From Oceanirhabdus seepicola (GTDB lineage Bacteria > Bacillota > Clostridia > Clostridiales > Clostridiaceae), in NCBI RefSeq assembly GCF_023684385.1, contig NZ_JAGSOJ010000002.1:496001-560000 (forward strand): 64,000 nt of DNA, read 5' to 3'. This document shows, in pieces, positions 10,382 to 19,252 of the stretch. Each line of letters begins with the position of its first letter. Position 1 is the stretch's first letter. Under the pieces are notes generated by a model. The model searched no databases. It saw nothing but the letters and a program-made list of their open reading frames with translations, and was not told where the DNA came from. The translations under genes and the position numbers were made by a program.

Positions 10382-11902
10382 GTGAATAAAGTGGATGAAT
10401 TAATGAATAAAAACTTATCTGAGTTAAAAGAAATTGCTAAAAAGTATAATATCAAAGGAATTTCAAAATATAGAAAATTAGATCTTATTGAATTACTCAA
10501 GAGTAAAATGAGTAATGAAAAAGTTGAGGGTGAAACTCAGCAAAAAAAACAAATTAATGGTGAGAATAAAACAGAGCAAAAAAAAGAAATCAAAAGTGAA
10601 AATGAAACTTCTGCATATGCAATTAAAAAAGAAGGTTCAGTTTTAAGAGAAAAAATTTCTCAAAAAAAATACGAGGGAACTAACACTAGTGTTAGTAGCG
10701 CTAGTAATGTAGACAGTGAAGAGAAAAAAACGAAATTGAAAGAAATGTTAACGGACTCATTGACTGCTAAGGGAGTTCTTGAAATAAATGAAAATAACAA
10801 TTATGGATTTTTAAGATGTCATAATTACCTTTCAGGTACAAATGATGTGTATGTTTCTCCATCGCAAATAAGAAAGTTTAACCTTAAAACAGGTGATATG
10901 GTTATAGGTAAAATAAGACAACCTAATGATGGGGAGAAGTTTAATGCTCTTCTTTATGTTCAATCTATAAATGGTGAGAGTCCTGAAAAAGCTATAGGAA
11001 GACCATTATTCGAAAAACTTACCCCTATCTACCCTAATAAAAGATTGAGGTTAGAAAGTGGTCAGTTAGATTTAACTACAAGATTGATGGATATCATGTC
11101 TCCAATAGGAAAAGGTCAAAGAGGACTTATTGTTGCACCTCCAAAGGCTGGTAAAACAACTATTCTAAAAAAAATCGCTAAAAGTCTTAAGGCAAATAAT
11201 CCTGAAATAAATTTAATTGTTCTTCTTATTGATGAAAGACCTGAGGAAGTTACTGATATGCAAAGAAGCATAGAAGGAGAGATAGTTTATTCTACTTTTG
11301 ATGAAGAACCTAGTCATCACAATAAAGTTTCTGAAATGGCGCTTGAAAGAGCGAAGAGAATGGTTGAACAGGGGCAAGATGTTGTAATATTGATGGATAG
11401 TTTAACTCGCTTAGTTAGATCGTATAATCTTACTGTAACACCAACAGGAAGAACACTTTCAGGAGGATTAGATCCAGGGGCACTGTTACAGCCTAAGAAG
11501 TTTTTTGGAGCAGCAAGAAATGTTGAGGGTAAGGGAAGTCTTACAATATTAGCAACTGTACTTGTTGATACTGGAAGTAGAATGGATGATATGATTTATG
11601 AGGAGTTTAAGGGAACTGGAAACATGGAAGTTCACTTAGATAGAAAACTTCAAGAGAGAAGAATATTCCCTGCTATTGATATATTTAAATCAGGAACTAG
11701 AAGAGAAGATTTATTACTTGATAAAAATGAGTATGAGATTGCGTACGGCATAAGAAAGATGATGTATAGTGAAGGAAAAGTTCCAGTAATTACTGAAAAA
11801 ATACTTGGAATACTTTCTAAAACAAAAACTAATAAAGATTTTATAGGCATGCTTGAAGGTAATATGGGGATTTTAGTGAAAGACTCCTTTAAAAATAGAT
11901 AA
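10382..11902 (+). CDS. rho: Transcription termination factor Rho
   Basis: 506 aa, hexameric RNA-dependent ATPase that ends transcription. An N-terminal Rho_N helical domain (about 1-45) is followed by a Lys/Glu/Ser-rich low-complexity insert (about 48-120). The cold-shock-like RNA-binding domain comes next (GVLEINENNNYGFLR..), then the ATPase with Walker A APPKAGKTT (252-260) and Walker B VVILMDSLTRL. Q-loop and R-loop sequences are present (TPTGRTLSGGLDP, FFGAARN..GSLTI). The start is chosen as GTG 10382; GTG 10391 and ATG 10403 are in-frame alternatives. Rho often controls its own expression in other bacteria. Confidence 0.96.
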   Translation: MNKVDELMNKNLSELKEIAKKYNIKGISKYRKLDLIELLKSKMSNEKVEGETQQKKQINGENKTEQKKEIKSENETSAYAIKKEGSVLREKISQKKYEGTNTSVSSASNVDSEEKKTKLKEMLTDSLTAKGVLEINENNNYGFLRCHNYLSGTNDVYVSPSQIRKFNLKTGDMVIGKIRQPNDGEKFNALLYVQSINGESPEKAIGRPLFEKLTPIYPNKRLRLESGQLDLTTRLMDIMSPIGKGQRGLIVAPPKAGKTTILKKIAKSLKANNPEINLIVLLIDERPEEVTDMQRSIEGEIVYSTFDEEPSHHNKVSEMALERAKRMVEQGQDVVILMDSLTRLVRSYNLTVTPTGRTLSGGLDPGALLQPKKFFGAARNVEGKGSLTILATVLVDTGSRMDDMIYEEFKGTGNMEVHLDRKLQERRIFPAIDIFKSGTRREDLLLDKNEYEIAYGIRKMMYSEGKVPVITEKILGILSKTKTNKDFIGMLEGNMGILVKDSFKNR

Positions 11903-11910
11903 TAAAAGAA

Positions 11911-12142
11911 GTTGACAGTGGGCAGTTGATAACGTAGGATGTTTTTGATTACACAAAAACTACATATTTATTGGTCTTTAGACTTGAAAGGTTTACTCAT
12001 TTCATCTGAATGAAATATTGTATGTAGAATACAATATTTTATCTCAAGATAAAATGAGTAAACCTCCTTTGTTTCATAGGAAAAAATGTAGGTTCTAACC
12101 TTAGTGAGAATCATCCATCGTGGGCTATTGTCAACTCTTAAC
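11911..12142. repeat. Family A modular hairpin repeat, copy A2
   Basis: The best-preserved central module: a 14-bp perfect stem (AGGTTTACTCATTT / AAATGAGTAAACCT, from about 11990 to 12066). It encloses TTTCAT..ATGAAA, ATATTGTAT..AATACAATAT and TTTATCT..AGATAAA hairpins. Outer ends GTTGACAGT and TTGTCAACTCTTAAC. Compared with copy A5, the stem shows a C:G to T:A compensatory change. Confidence 0.75.
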
Positions 12143-12146
12143 TCGC

Positions 12147-12213
12147 TTTTTTATTATTTAAAAAATTGAAAATTTTTTAAATAATAAAAAAACGAAGAGT
12201 TTCCTCTTCGTTT
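12147..12213 (-). terminator. Terminators between rho and rpmE
   Basis: On the minus strand, AACGAAGAG / CTCTTCGTT with a GAAA loop (12191-12212) followed by a T run ends rpmE. Just beyond lies a ~44-bp, almost perfect A/T-only inverted repeat (12147-12190) whose T tracts on either strand could also end rho. Confidence 0.8.
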
Positions 12214-12222
12214 CCAAAGAGA

Positions 12223-12435
12223 TTACTCTTCGTTTTTTAAGTTGAATTTCTTCATGAACTTATCTACTCTTCCACCAGCTTCTACATTTTTCTGTTTACC
12301 AGTGTAGAATGGATGACACTGTGAACAAACGTCTGTTTTAAGAACGTCTTTTACAGAACCAGTTTTGAAAGTATGACCGCATGCGCAGTGTACTTCGCAT
12401 TCATGATTGTATTCAGGATGAATATTAGTTTTCAT
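12223..12435 (-). CDS. rpmE: 50S ribosomal protein L31, zinc-binding type
   Basis: 70 aa. The four zinc cysteines are present as CACG (18-21) and CSQC (36-39), marking the zinc form rather than the zinc-free YtiA-type paralogue. HPFYTGKQ and [11 protein letters not shown] are the family signatures. SD GAGGTGAT precedes ATG. The gene opposes rho and tdk. Confidence 0.97.
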   Translation of the reverse strand: MKTNIHPEYNHECEVHCACGHTFKTGSVKDVLKTDVCSQCHPFYTGKQKNVEAGGRVDKFMKKFNLKNEE

Positions 12436-12450
12436 TATAAATCACCTCGT

Positions 12451-12466
12451 GGATAAATTTTTATCC
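12451..12466 (-). promoter_or_regulatory. Hairpin in the rpmE 5' leader
   Basis: GGATAAA / TTTATCC can pair 15-30 nt upstream of the rpmE start, just before its SD on the minus strand. L31 mRNAs in several phyla carry autoregulatory leader structures. Whether this short hairpin is one is an inference. Confidence 0.3.
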
Positions 12467-12469
12467 GTT

Positions 12470-12973
12470 TTTAAGCAACAATAATTATTTTATCATAAAA
12501 GATTAAAGCCAGTCAATATTTTATTTTTAACTAAATGAGAAGTTGAGTTCAATTAAAAGAGTCATAAATGGGAAATTATATTTTATTTAATTAAATACTG
12601 GGTATATATGAGTATTGCAGTAATATCAGGGGGAGAGGAGAGAAAGCGAAAAGTTTAATGGATTATGAGGAAAAAATGATTAAAAAAACTTAGGGGTTTA
12701 TTTGGAAGGGGAAGATATCTTTAAATCACTCTTTATATTATTAATGATTTCTGATAAAATAACTATGTTGCGTTTGGGCATGTTTAAAAAATTACTAGTG
12801 AATATGTTAGTTTATTTGTTTCATATGCCTTAGAGTCGGATATAGAGTTTTCATTACAAAAATAAATTTATACTTGTTCCTAAAATTCGGCACGCCTTAG
12901 AATATTACACGTATAAATTAAGATTTGAGTTGGAAATTCTAAAGATTGTTTTTTTATTGATGGAGGTGTTTTA
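12470..12973. other. 500-bp gap upstream of tdk
   Basis: No convincing ORF on either strand. A decayed family B repeat in inverted orientation lies at about 12775-12833 (ends GGGCATGTTTAAAAAATTAC and TTTATTTGTTTCATATGCC). The remainder is AT-rich without recognisable gene remnants. Confidence 0.45.
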
Positions 12974-13549
12974 ATGTTCGGAGTTAAAACCTATGGATGG
13001 ATTGAGGTTGTTATTGGTCCTATGTATAGTGGAAAGTCAGAAGAACTTATAAGAAGGGTTAGAAGAGCAAAAATTGCAAAGATGAAGGTTCAAGTATTTA
13101 AGCCTTCGGTAGATGATAGATACAGTAAAGAAGATGTGGTATCACATTGTGGGGAAAAGATTGAAGCTATGCCAGTGAAGGATAGTAGTGTAATTATGGG
13201 GAAAGTGGACAATGATACTAAGGTTGTAGCAATAGATGAAGTTCAATTCTTTGATATTAATATCTTAGATGTTATCGAAGAATTAGCTGAAAAAGGTTTG
13301 AGAGTAATATGTGCTGGTCTTGATATGGACTTTAAGGGAGAGCCTTTTGGACCAATACCGAGACTTTTAGCTATTGCAGAAAAGGTTGATAAGATTAGTG
13401 CAATTTGTGTTGTATGTGGAAATCCTGCAACAAGAACACAAAGGTTGATAAATGGAAAACCAGCTAGATATAGTGATCCAGTAGTTTTAGTTGGAGCACA
13501 AGAATCTTATGAAGCTAGATGTAGGAACTGTCATATTATCGTTAAATAA
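12974..13549 (+). CDS. tdk: Thymidine kinase (type II)
   Basis: 191 aa. Salvage phosphorylation of thymidine to dTMP. P-loop GPMYSGKS (15-22), Walker B-like [10 protein letters not shown] (about 83-92), the lasso-domain zinc cysteines CVVC and CRNC (about 150-153 and 184-187) and the [30 protein letters not shown] substrate loop are all present. SD GGAGGTG before ATG. Confidence 0.97.
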   Translation: MFGVKTYGWIEVVIGPMYSGKSEELIRRVRRAKIAKMKVQVFKPSVDDRYSKEDVVSHCGEKIEAMPVKDSSVIMGKVDNDTKVVAIDEVQFFDINILDVIEELAEKGLRVICAGLDMDFKGEPFGPIPRLLAIAEKVDKISAICVVCGNPATRTQRLINGKPARYSDPVVLVGAQESYEARCRNCHIIVK

Positions 13550-13550
13550 G

Positions 13551-13623
13551 AGGTTTTGAAAAAGTCATAAGAGATTGTTTACACTTTGTTTTCCATCTTC
13601 AGCGTTTCAGGCGTTGAAAAAGT
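13551..13623. repeat. Fragment of a family C-associated repeat
   Basis: GTTTTGAAAAAGTC..TTTGTTTTCCATCTTCAGCG..GGCGTTGAAAAAG resembles the sequence at 9796-9861. It fills the tdk-prmC gap and creates an artificial upstream in-frame start for prmC. Confidence 0.5.
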
Positions 13624-13639
13624 TAGGAGTAGTGAATTA

Positions 13640-14488
13640 ATGAATATATCAGAAGCGTTAAAAGAAGCATATGAAATATTAAAAGAGAATAATATGGATA
13701 CATACATGCTTGATACACAGGTGTTATTGGCGCATGTTCTAAAAAAAGATAGGCTTTTTTTGACTCTCAACAGAGAGGTGGAGCTTGATGAGAGTACTAA
13801 AGATGTATTCTTTAATTATATTGAAGAAAGGCGTAAAATGAAGCCTATTAAATATATAACTAAAGAATGTGAGTTTATGGGATTGGATTTTTATGTTGAA
13901 GAAGGTGTTTTAATTCCAAGACCAGATACAGAAATTTTAGTGGAAGAAGTATTGGAAAGGATTAATAGTAGTGGTTATACACAGGTATGTGATGTATGTT
14001 GTGGTAGTGGTGCTATTGGTTTGAGTCTAGCCCATCATGGAGATATAAAATCTGTGGAGCTTGTTGATATTTCAAATGTCGCTCTTAAAGTGAGTAGAAT
14101 AAATACTGAAAAGTTAGGATTGGGAAAAATGGTCACTATAACAGAAGGTGATCTATTGAATGATTTTCTTGACAGTGAGATGAAATTTGATTGTATAGTA
14201 AGTAATCCTCCATACATTGAAAGTGGTGTTATAGATGAATTAATGAGTGATGTAAAAGACTATGAACCTCATCTCGCATTAGATGGTGGAGAAGATGGAT
14301 TGGTATTTTATAGAAAAATAACATCTCAAAGTAAAGAGATACTGAGGGATGGAGGTATGCTGGCATTTGAAATTGGGTATAATCAGAAAGAAAGTGTGAG
14401 CAGAATTCTAATCCAAAATGGATTTAAAAATATAGAAACTTTTAAAGACCTTGGAGATAATGACAGAGTGGTTATTGGGTATTTATAA
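13640..14488 (+). CDS. prmC: Peptide chain release factor N5-glutamine methyltransferase
   Basis: 282 aa. Methylates the Gln of the GGQ motif in RF1 and RF2. The N-terminal helical domain leads into 'GLDFYVEEGVLIPRPDTEILVE', the SAM motif CDVCCGSGAIGLSLA (about 116-130) and the catalytic IVSNPPYIE (about 187-195). ATG 13640 with AGGAG at 13625-13629 is preferred over the frame-open ATG at 13586, which lies in repeat sequence. The neighbour prfA encodes its substrate. Confidence 0.95.
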   Translation: MNISEALKEAYEILKENNMDTYMLDTQVLLAHVLKKDRLFLTLNREVELDESTKDVFFNYIEERRKMKPIKYITKECEFMGLDFYVEEGVLIPRPDTEILVEEVLERINSSGYTQVCDVCCGSGAIGLSLAHHGDIKSVELVDISNVALKVSRINTEKLGLGKMVTITEGDLLNDFLDSEMKFDCIVSNPPYIESGVIDELMSDVKDYEPHLALDGGEDGLVFYRKITSQSKEILRDGGMLAFEIGYNQKESVSRILIQNGFKNIETFKDLGDNDRVVIGYL

Positions 14489-14557
14489 ATTTTGACCTAT
14501 TATGAGTTAATATGATATAATAATTTGATATGAAATAAGAGAAGCGGAGTGATTTAC

Positions 14558-15631
14558 ATGTTAGAAAGATTAGATTTCCTAGAGAGTAAATATGCTGAAT
14601 TATCCATAAAAATTTGTGATCCAACTATAATGTCAAATCAAAGAGAATGGCAGAAACTCTGCAAAGAACATGCTGAATTAGAGAATGTAGTTAATAAGTA
14701 TAGAGAATATAAAAATGCTCTAGAAGAAATAGAGTCTAATAAAGAAATGCTTAGAGAAGAAACTGATAAAGACATGAGAGAAATGATAAATGAAGATCTA
14801 AAAGAGCAGCAGAAGAATGAAGTAAGATTACATGCTGAACTAAAGTTGTTACTTTTACCTAAAGATCCTAATGATGCAAAGAATGTTTTTGTTGAAATCA
14901 GAGGTGGCGCTGGCGGAGATGAAGCGGCGTTATTCTCAGCTAACTTATTTAGAATGTATGTTAAATATGCAGAGAAGAATAGATGGAAAGTTGAAGTTAT
15001 GAGTGCGAATGAAACTGACATTGGTGGTTTCAAAGAAATCGTATTTATGATTAAAGGTAATGGAGCATATAGCAAATTAAAGTATGAAAGTGGAGTGCAC
15101 AGAGTGCAAAGAGTTCCAGATACAGAGTCAAGTGGTAGAATTCATACATCTACAGCAACTGTTGCTGTATTACCAGAGGTTGATGATGTTGAAATCGAAG
15201 TAAGCCAAAATGATGTAAGAATAGATGTATTTAGAGCATCGGGTAACGGTGGGCAGTGCGTTAACACTACTGACTCAGCTGTAAGAATAACTCACTTACC
15301 TACAGGATTAGTTGTATCTTGTCAAGATGAGAAATCTCAGTTGAAGAACAAAGATAAAGCTATGAAGGTATTAAAGTCTAGATTATATGAAAAAGCAGAA
15401 GCTGCTAGACATAAAGAAATAGCTGATGACAGAAAGAGCCAGGTAGGTAGTGGTGATAGAAGTGAGAGAATAAGAACTTACAACTATCCACAAGGAAGAA
15501 TAACTGACCATAGAATAGGACTTACTTTATACAAGCTTGAGTATTTCCTTAATGGTGATTGTAATGAGGTAATAGATGCACTTATTACAGCAGAACAAGC
15601 TGATAAAATGAAGAATATGGGAGTTTCCTAA
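14558..15631 (+). CDS. prfA: Peptide chain release factor 1
   Basis: 357 aa. Reads UAA and UAG stop codons. GGQ is in '[24 protein letters not shown]' (about 229-250). The codon-recognition region '[22 protein letters not shown]' carries PDT at the PxT position. ATG 14558 has GCGGAG at the right spacing; the GTG at 14549 is inside the SD. Follows prmC by 69 bp and is probably transcribed with it. Confidence 0.97.
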   Translation: MLERLDFLESKYAELSIKICDPTIMSNQREWQKLCKEHAELENVVNKYREYKNALEEIESNKEMLREETDKDMREMINEDLKEQQKNEVRLHAELKLLLLPKDPNDAKNVFVEIRGGAGGDEAALFSANLFRMYVKYAEKNRWKVEVMSANETDIGGFKEIVFMIKGNGAYSKLKYESGVHRVQRVPDTESSGRIHTSTATVAVLPEVDDVEIEVSQNDVRIDVFRASGNGGQCVNTTDSAVRITHLPTGLVVSCQDEKSQLKNKDKAMKVLKSRLYEKAEAARHKEIADDRKSQVGSGDRSERIRTYNYPQGRITDHRIGLTLYKLEYFLNGDCNEVIDALITAEQADKMKNMGVS

Positions 15632-15632
15632 T

Positions 15633-15665
15633 AAAAAGGTGTCAACATTTGTTGACGCCTTTTTT
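15633..15665 (+). terminator. Intrinsic terminator of prfA
   Basis: AAAAAGGTGTCAAC - ATTT - GTTGACGCCTTTTTT, a strong stem with a T run. Confidence 0.9.
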
Positions 15666-15666
15666 A

Positions 15667-15800
15667 ATGGATAATGGAAAATTGATAATGGATAATGAAG
15701 GACATTTCTCTCCGAGAAATTTTAAATTTATTGTTCCTCGGACAATATGGCATTTTACTCGTTTCATTTTGAATGAAATACTGTATTTGAAATGCGTATT
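15667..15800. repeat. Family A repeat, left part of split copy A3
   Basis: Begins ATGGATAATGGAAAATTGAT and contains TTTCTC-tcc-GAGAAA, ATTGTTCC..GGACAAT, ACTCGTTTCATTTTGAATGA and a decayed ATACTGTATTT/AAATGCGTAT stem. The matching right end lies ~500 bp away at 16313-16347, beyond a gene. Confidence 0.6.
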
Positions 15801-15938
15801 GATATTTTGTATAATTTGTATATGTTTTTTGGGGGGGATTTTAGGATATGCAAAATATTTTTTTGTCATGAAAAAAGAAATAATTCTTAATTCAGAAAAA
15901 GCGTGTATTGATAAAACTTTACGATAGGGGGAGGAATT

Positions 15939-16280
15939 TTGAATATAAAAGTATGGAAACTATGGTTGTTTTCAAGTATTTGTTACTTGTTTTTGGGTGT
16001 AATGTATTTAATTGAGAAAAAATATTTATTAGGATGTTGTAATACACTTATAGGAGTGTCTTTTATCGGTTTGAGCATAACTTATTATAAAAGAAGTAAT
16101 AAATCCAATCACATTGAAGTACCTGATACAGTTTTAAAAAATATGAATATTGAATTAAAAAGCCTAATAGCAGAAGATAAAAAAATTAAAGCTATTAAAA
16201 AATATAGAATGGTTACTGGAGTTGGTTTAAAAGAAGCCAATGAATACATTGACTTACTTAGTAAAGAAAATTTAAATTAA
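15939..16280 (+). CDS. Small membrane protein with L7/L12 C-terminal-like motif
   Basis: 113 aa. Two predicted transmembrane segments (about 8-25 and 29-48) and a positively charged stretch (YYKRSNKSN). A cytoplasmic tail follows, whose last ~35 residues (KKIKAIKKYRMVTGVGLKEANEYIDLL) match the C-terminal domain pattern of ribosomal protein L7/L12. Start TTG at 15939 behind GGGGGAGG. The gene is bracketed by the two halves of a family A repeat. Function unknown. Confidence 0.7.
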   Translation: MNIKVWKLWLFSSICYLFLGVMYLIEKKYLLGCCNTLIGVSFIGLSITYYKRSNKSNHIEVPDTVLKNMNIELKSLIAEDKKIKAIKKYRMVTGVGLKEANEYIDLLSKENLN

Positions 16281-16312
16281 GTGAATTTTGGAAGTGAACA
16301 ATATCTTTGGAG

Positions 16313-16347
16313 TGTATTGTCCTTTATCCATTATCAATTAGACATTT
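16313..16347. repeat. Family A repeat, right part of split copy A3
   Basis: GTCCTTTATCCATTATCAAT is, apart from a three-base gap, the reverse complement of the left boundary at 15678-15700 (AATTGATAATGGATAATGAA followed by GGAC). Confidence 0.6.
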
Positions 16348-16406
16348 GTTTTCACTTGCGGTCATAGCAAACAAAAGTGGTTCATAAGATTTACAGAGGT
16401 GATTTT

Positions 16407-17108
16407 ATGAATTTATTAATGTTTAATTCTATTGTTATTGGAGCAATGGTTTTAATGGCAATATGCTTATCGAAATTGAGTCCATTGAGTGATAGGTATT
16501 TAAAGGTGTTTTATTTATTTGCAGCAGGTAATTTGTTGGCAATAGTGGCATTGGATATAATTCCAGAAGCTATTAAAGAAATTGGCATTTTGGGAATGTT
16601 AGCATTTATGCTGATTGGAGGATTAATATTTGAACTAATGCATGAATTTATACATATAGTATTACCTAATAAAAAGCATGTTAGTGCAATTTCAATAGGT
16701 GTTGCATTAGGAGCACATGGATTGCCAGAGGGAATGGCTCTGGGGATTATATTGAGTGTTACAGCTATGAAAGGATATTGGAACATAATAATTATATTTT
16801 TACTACATATCTTTCCAGAGATGATAATGTTTCAGCAAGCGCTAAAAGAGAATAAAAGCAATAAGAAAGTAAAAATTATTATTCTAAGTATCATTATATT
16901 TATACCTGCTATATTGGGAATGCTTATAAGTGTGCGATTTGGAGAAAAAGTTCAACCTTTTGTTGGGATTTTTAGCGCTGTATCATCAGGGTTTATATAT
17001 ATGCTTGTTGTTAAAGAATTAATTTTCAGAAATATAAAACAGTTGAAAATAAAAGATACATTGATTATAATATTAGGAAGTGTATTAGCAGGAGTGGCAC
17101 TAATGTAG
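16407..17108 (+). CDS. ZIP-family metal transporter
   Basis: 233 aa, seven to eight transmembrane segments. The two metal-binding helices carry HGLPEGMALG (about 102-111) and HIFPEMIMF (about 132-140), the TM4/TM5 signature of ZIP transporters that import Zn2+ or other divalent metals. ATG 16407 with AGAGGTG at 16395-16401 is chosen over the GTG at 16377. A short gap leads to ywlC, so they may be co-transcribed. Confidence 0.9.
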   Translation: MNLLMFNSIVIGAMVLMAICLSKLSPLSDRYLKVFYLFAAGNLLAIVALDIIPEAIKEIGILGMLAFMLIGGLIFELMHEFIHIVLPNKKHVSAISIGVALGAHGLPEGMALGIILSVTAMKGYWNIIIIFLLHIFPEMIMFQQALKENKSNKKVKIIILSIIIFIPAILGMLISVRFGEKVQPFVGIFSAVSSGFIYMLVVKELIFRNIKQLKIKDTLIIILGSVLAGVALM

Positions 17109-17128
17109 AAAATTAGGGGTGAAATTTT

Positions 17129-18178
17129 TTGAAAACAAAAGTGTACAGATTAGATGAAAATAACTTGGATATAGAAAAAATTAAAAATGCTGCACACGTG
17201 ATTAAAGAAGGGGGAACTGTGGTACTACCCACAGAAACGGTATATGGATTAGGGGCTGATGGACTGAACAGTGAAGCAGTGAAAAAGATTTTTGTTGCTA
17301 AGGGAAGACCTCAGGATAATCCATTAATTATACATGTATGTGATAAGGATGTCAGTAAGTATGCAAAAAATATACCACAAGTAGCAAAGAAGCTAATAGA
17401 TAAATTCTGGCCCGGTCCATTAACTTTATTACTAGAAAAAAAGGATATAATTCCAAAAGAAACAACAGCAGGATTAGATACAGTTGGAATTAGAATGCCT
17501 AGAAATAATGTGGCTCTTAAATTTATTGAATTAGCTGGAAAACCAATAGCTGCACCTTCTGCTAATTTATCAGGAAAACCAAGTCCAACAGAAATGAAGA
17601 GATGCGTAGAAGATTTGGACGGTAAAGTTGATATTATACTAGGAGGCAATGAAAGTGAGATTGGTCTCGAATCTACTATTGTAGATTGCACAGGAGATAG
17701 GCTATGTATATTAAGACCTGGAGCTATAACCTTGGATATGATTAAAGAGTTTGATGATCAAGTTTATATTGATCCTGCTATATTAAAAAAAGTCACTGAT
17801 GATTTTAAGCCTAAAGCACCTGGAATGAAGTATAGACATTATGCTCCAAAGGCTAAAATGAAAATTATTTGCGGAGAAGAGAAAAAAACTATTGAAAAAA
17901 TCAACGAAATAGTGCAAAATTATATAGATGCGAATTTAAAAGTAGGTATTATGACATGTGATGAACATATTAATGCGTATAATACTGAATGTAAGATATC
18001 ATTAGGCAGTAAAAAAAACTTAGAAGAGATAAGCAAAAACTTATTTGAAACTCTTAGAAGTTTTGATGAATTAAATGTAGATATTATTATCAGTGAAGCT
18101 TTTGAAGAAAAAGGTATAGGACTTGCATTGATGAATAGACTTAAAAAAGCAGCTGGTTATGAAATAGAATTTGTTTAG
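17129..18178 (+). CDS. ywlC: L-threonylcarbamoyladenylate synthase (Sua5/YwlC type)
   Basis: 349 aa, the long Sua5 architecture. The YrdC domain makes threonylcarbamoyl-AMP for tRNA t6A37 (GGTVVLPTETVYGLGADG, KGRPQDNPLIIHV, and the SAPSANLSG-type APSANLSGKPSPT). It is followed by a linker 'PKAPGMKYRHYAPKA' and the C-terminal Sua5 domain. Start TTG 17129 with GGGGTGAAA. The other t6A genes tsaB and tsaE lie at 54 kb. Confidence 0.95.
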   Translation: MKTKVYRLDENNLDIEKIKNAAHVIKEGGTVVLPTETVYGLGADGLNSEAVKKIFVAKGRPQDNPLIIHVCDKDVSKYAKNIPQVAKKLIDKFWPGPLTLLLEKKDIIPKETTAGLDTVGIRMPRNNVALKFIELAGKPIAAPSANLSGKPSPTEMKRCVEDLDGKVDIILGGNESEIGLESTIVDCTGDRLCILRPGAITLDMIKEFDDQVYIDPAILKKVTDDFKPKAPGMKYRHYAPKAKMKIICGEEKKTIEKINEIVQNYIDANLKVGIMTCDEHINAYNTECKISLGSKKNLEEISKNLFETLRSFDELNVDIIISEAFEEKGIGLALMNRLKKAAGYEIEFV

Positions 18179-18191
18179 AAGGAGGAGCATA

Positions 18192-18644
18192 ATGAAAATT
18201 TTGTTTGTTTGTACTGGAAATACTTGTAGAAGCCCTATAGCAGAAAGCATTTTTAATGAAAGAAACGAACTTAAGAACCATTGTGCATCGTCTGCTGGAA
18301 TTGCTACAGTATATGGAAGTAAAGCATCAAAAAATGCTGTACTTGTAGTTAATGAGAATTTACAAAAGGATATTTCTAATAGGAAGGCTGTTCAATTAAC
18401 AATGGAAATGTTAGCTGAAGCAGACCTGGTTTTGACGATGACTTCATCAATAGCTGATATGTTATTAAAAGAATATCCGAATGATAGTATAAAAATCTTT
18501 TCTTTATCAAATTATATTAATGGAGAAAGTGATGTTTTAGACCCTTTTGGAGGCAATGTTTATTTTTATAATAAAACATTTGACCAATTAAAAGCAATGA
18601 TAATTAAACTTATTAAAAAATTAAAAGAAGATGAAGGAAAATAG
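18192..18644 (+). CDS. ywlE: Low-molecular-weight protein arginine phosphatase (YwlE-like)
   Basis: 150 aa. The active-site loop VCTGNTCRSP places the nucleophile at C7 and the phosphate-binding Arg at R13. T11 matches the Thr that gives B. subtilis YwlE its preference for phospho-arginine. The general-acid motif DPFGG is at about residue 117. ATG 18192 has GGAGGAG upstream, 13 bp after the ywlC stop. The ywlC-ywlE-rpiB order matches Bacillus. Confidence 0.9.
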   Translation: MKILFVCTGNTCRSPIAESIFNERNELKNHCASSAGIATVYGSKASKNAVLVVNENLQKDISNRKAVQLTMEMLAEADLVLTMTSSIADMLLKEYPNDSIKIFSLSNYINGESDVLDPFGGNVYFYNKTFDQLKAMIIKLIKKLKEDEGK

Positions 18645-18711
18645 ATATTTCTCCTTTTGTCTTCTTTTTTATTTTAAATAGAAAATTCAGAAAATAAGCG
18701 GAGGTAGAAAA

Positions 18712-19161
18712 ATGAGAATAGCTCTTGGGAGTGATCACGGAGGAATCAATTTAAAAAGAAGTATAATTGATTATCTTGTATCAGAAGGACATGAAATAAA
18801 GGACTTTGGAACTGATAGTTCAGATTCTTGTGACTATCCAGATTTTGCGCTTCCAGTGGCGGAAAGCGTTGTAGCAAAAGAGTTTGACTACGGAATACTT
18901 ATTTGCGGTACAGGAATTGGTATTAGTATTGCAGCAAATAAAGTATCAGGAGTTAGAGCAGCGTTGTGTCATAATACTTTCAGTGCACATGCAACAAGAG
19001 AACATAATAATGCAAACATATTGGCAATGGGTGAAAGAGTTGTTGGAACAGGGCTTGCACTTGATATTGTTAAGACTTTTATCAATACTGAATTTGAAGG
19101 TGGTAGACATCAGAAAAGAATTGATAAAATATCACAAATTGAAAAGAAATATATGAAATAA
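18712..19161 (+). CDS. rpiB: Ribose-5-phosphate isomerase B
   Basis: 149 aa. Interconverts ribulose-5-P and ribose-5-P. ALGSDHGG at the N-terminus, the catalytic Cys in ICGTGIGIS (C65) and TREHNNANILAMG (about 99-111) are all family landmarks. SD GCGGAGGT. Confidence 0.96.
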   Translation: MRIALGSDHGGINLKRSIIDYLVSEGHEIKDFGTDSSDSCDYPDFALPVAESVVAKEFDYGILICGTGIGISIAANKVSGVRAALCHNTFSAHATREHNNANILAMGERVVGTGLALDIVKTFINTEFEGGRHQKRIDKISQIEKKYMK

Positions 19162-19164
19162 ATT

Positions 19165-19215
19165 AGGTGTATACATTGTATACCTATGACTAGTTATTTA
19201 TTTAAATATGATATA
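19165..19215. repeat. Family B repeat remnant B4
   Basis: Right half of family B (CCTATGACTAGTTATTTATT..AATATG) preceded by a GTATACATTGTATAC palindrome. Lies between rpiB and upp. Confidence 0.55.
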
Positions 19216-19252
19216 AATACAAAGATGAAGTTAATTTTAGGAGGCGTTAAAT

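Noticed and set aside
14638..15075. 145-codon minus-strand ORF opposite prfA
   Set aside because: Antisense shadow of prfA with no SD.
15649..15927. 92-codon ORF between prfA and the small membrane protein
   Set aside because: It begins inside the prfA terminator and runs through a family A repeat; no SD precedes it. The hydrophobic tail has no recognisable family.
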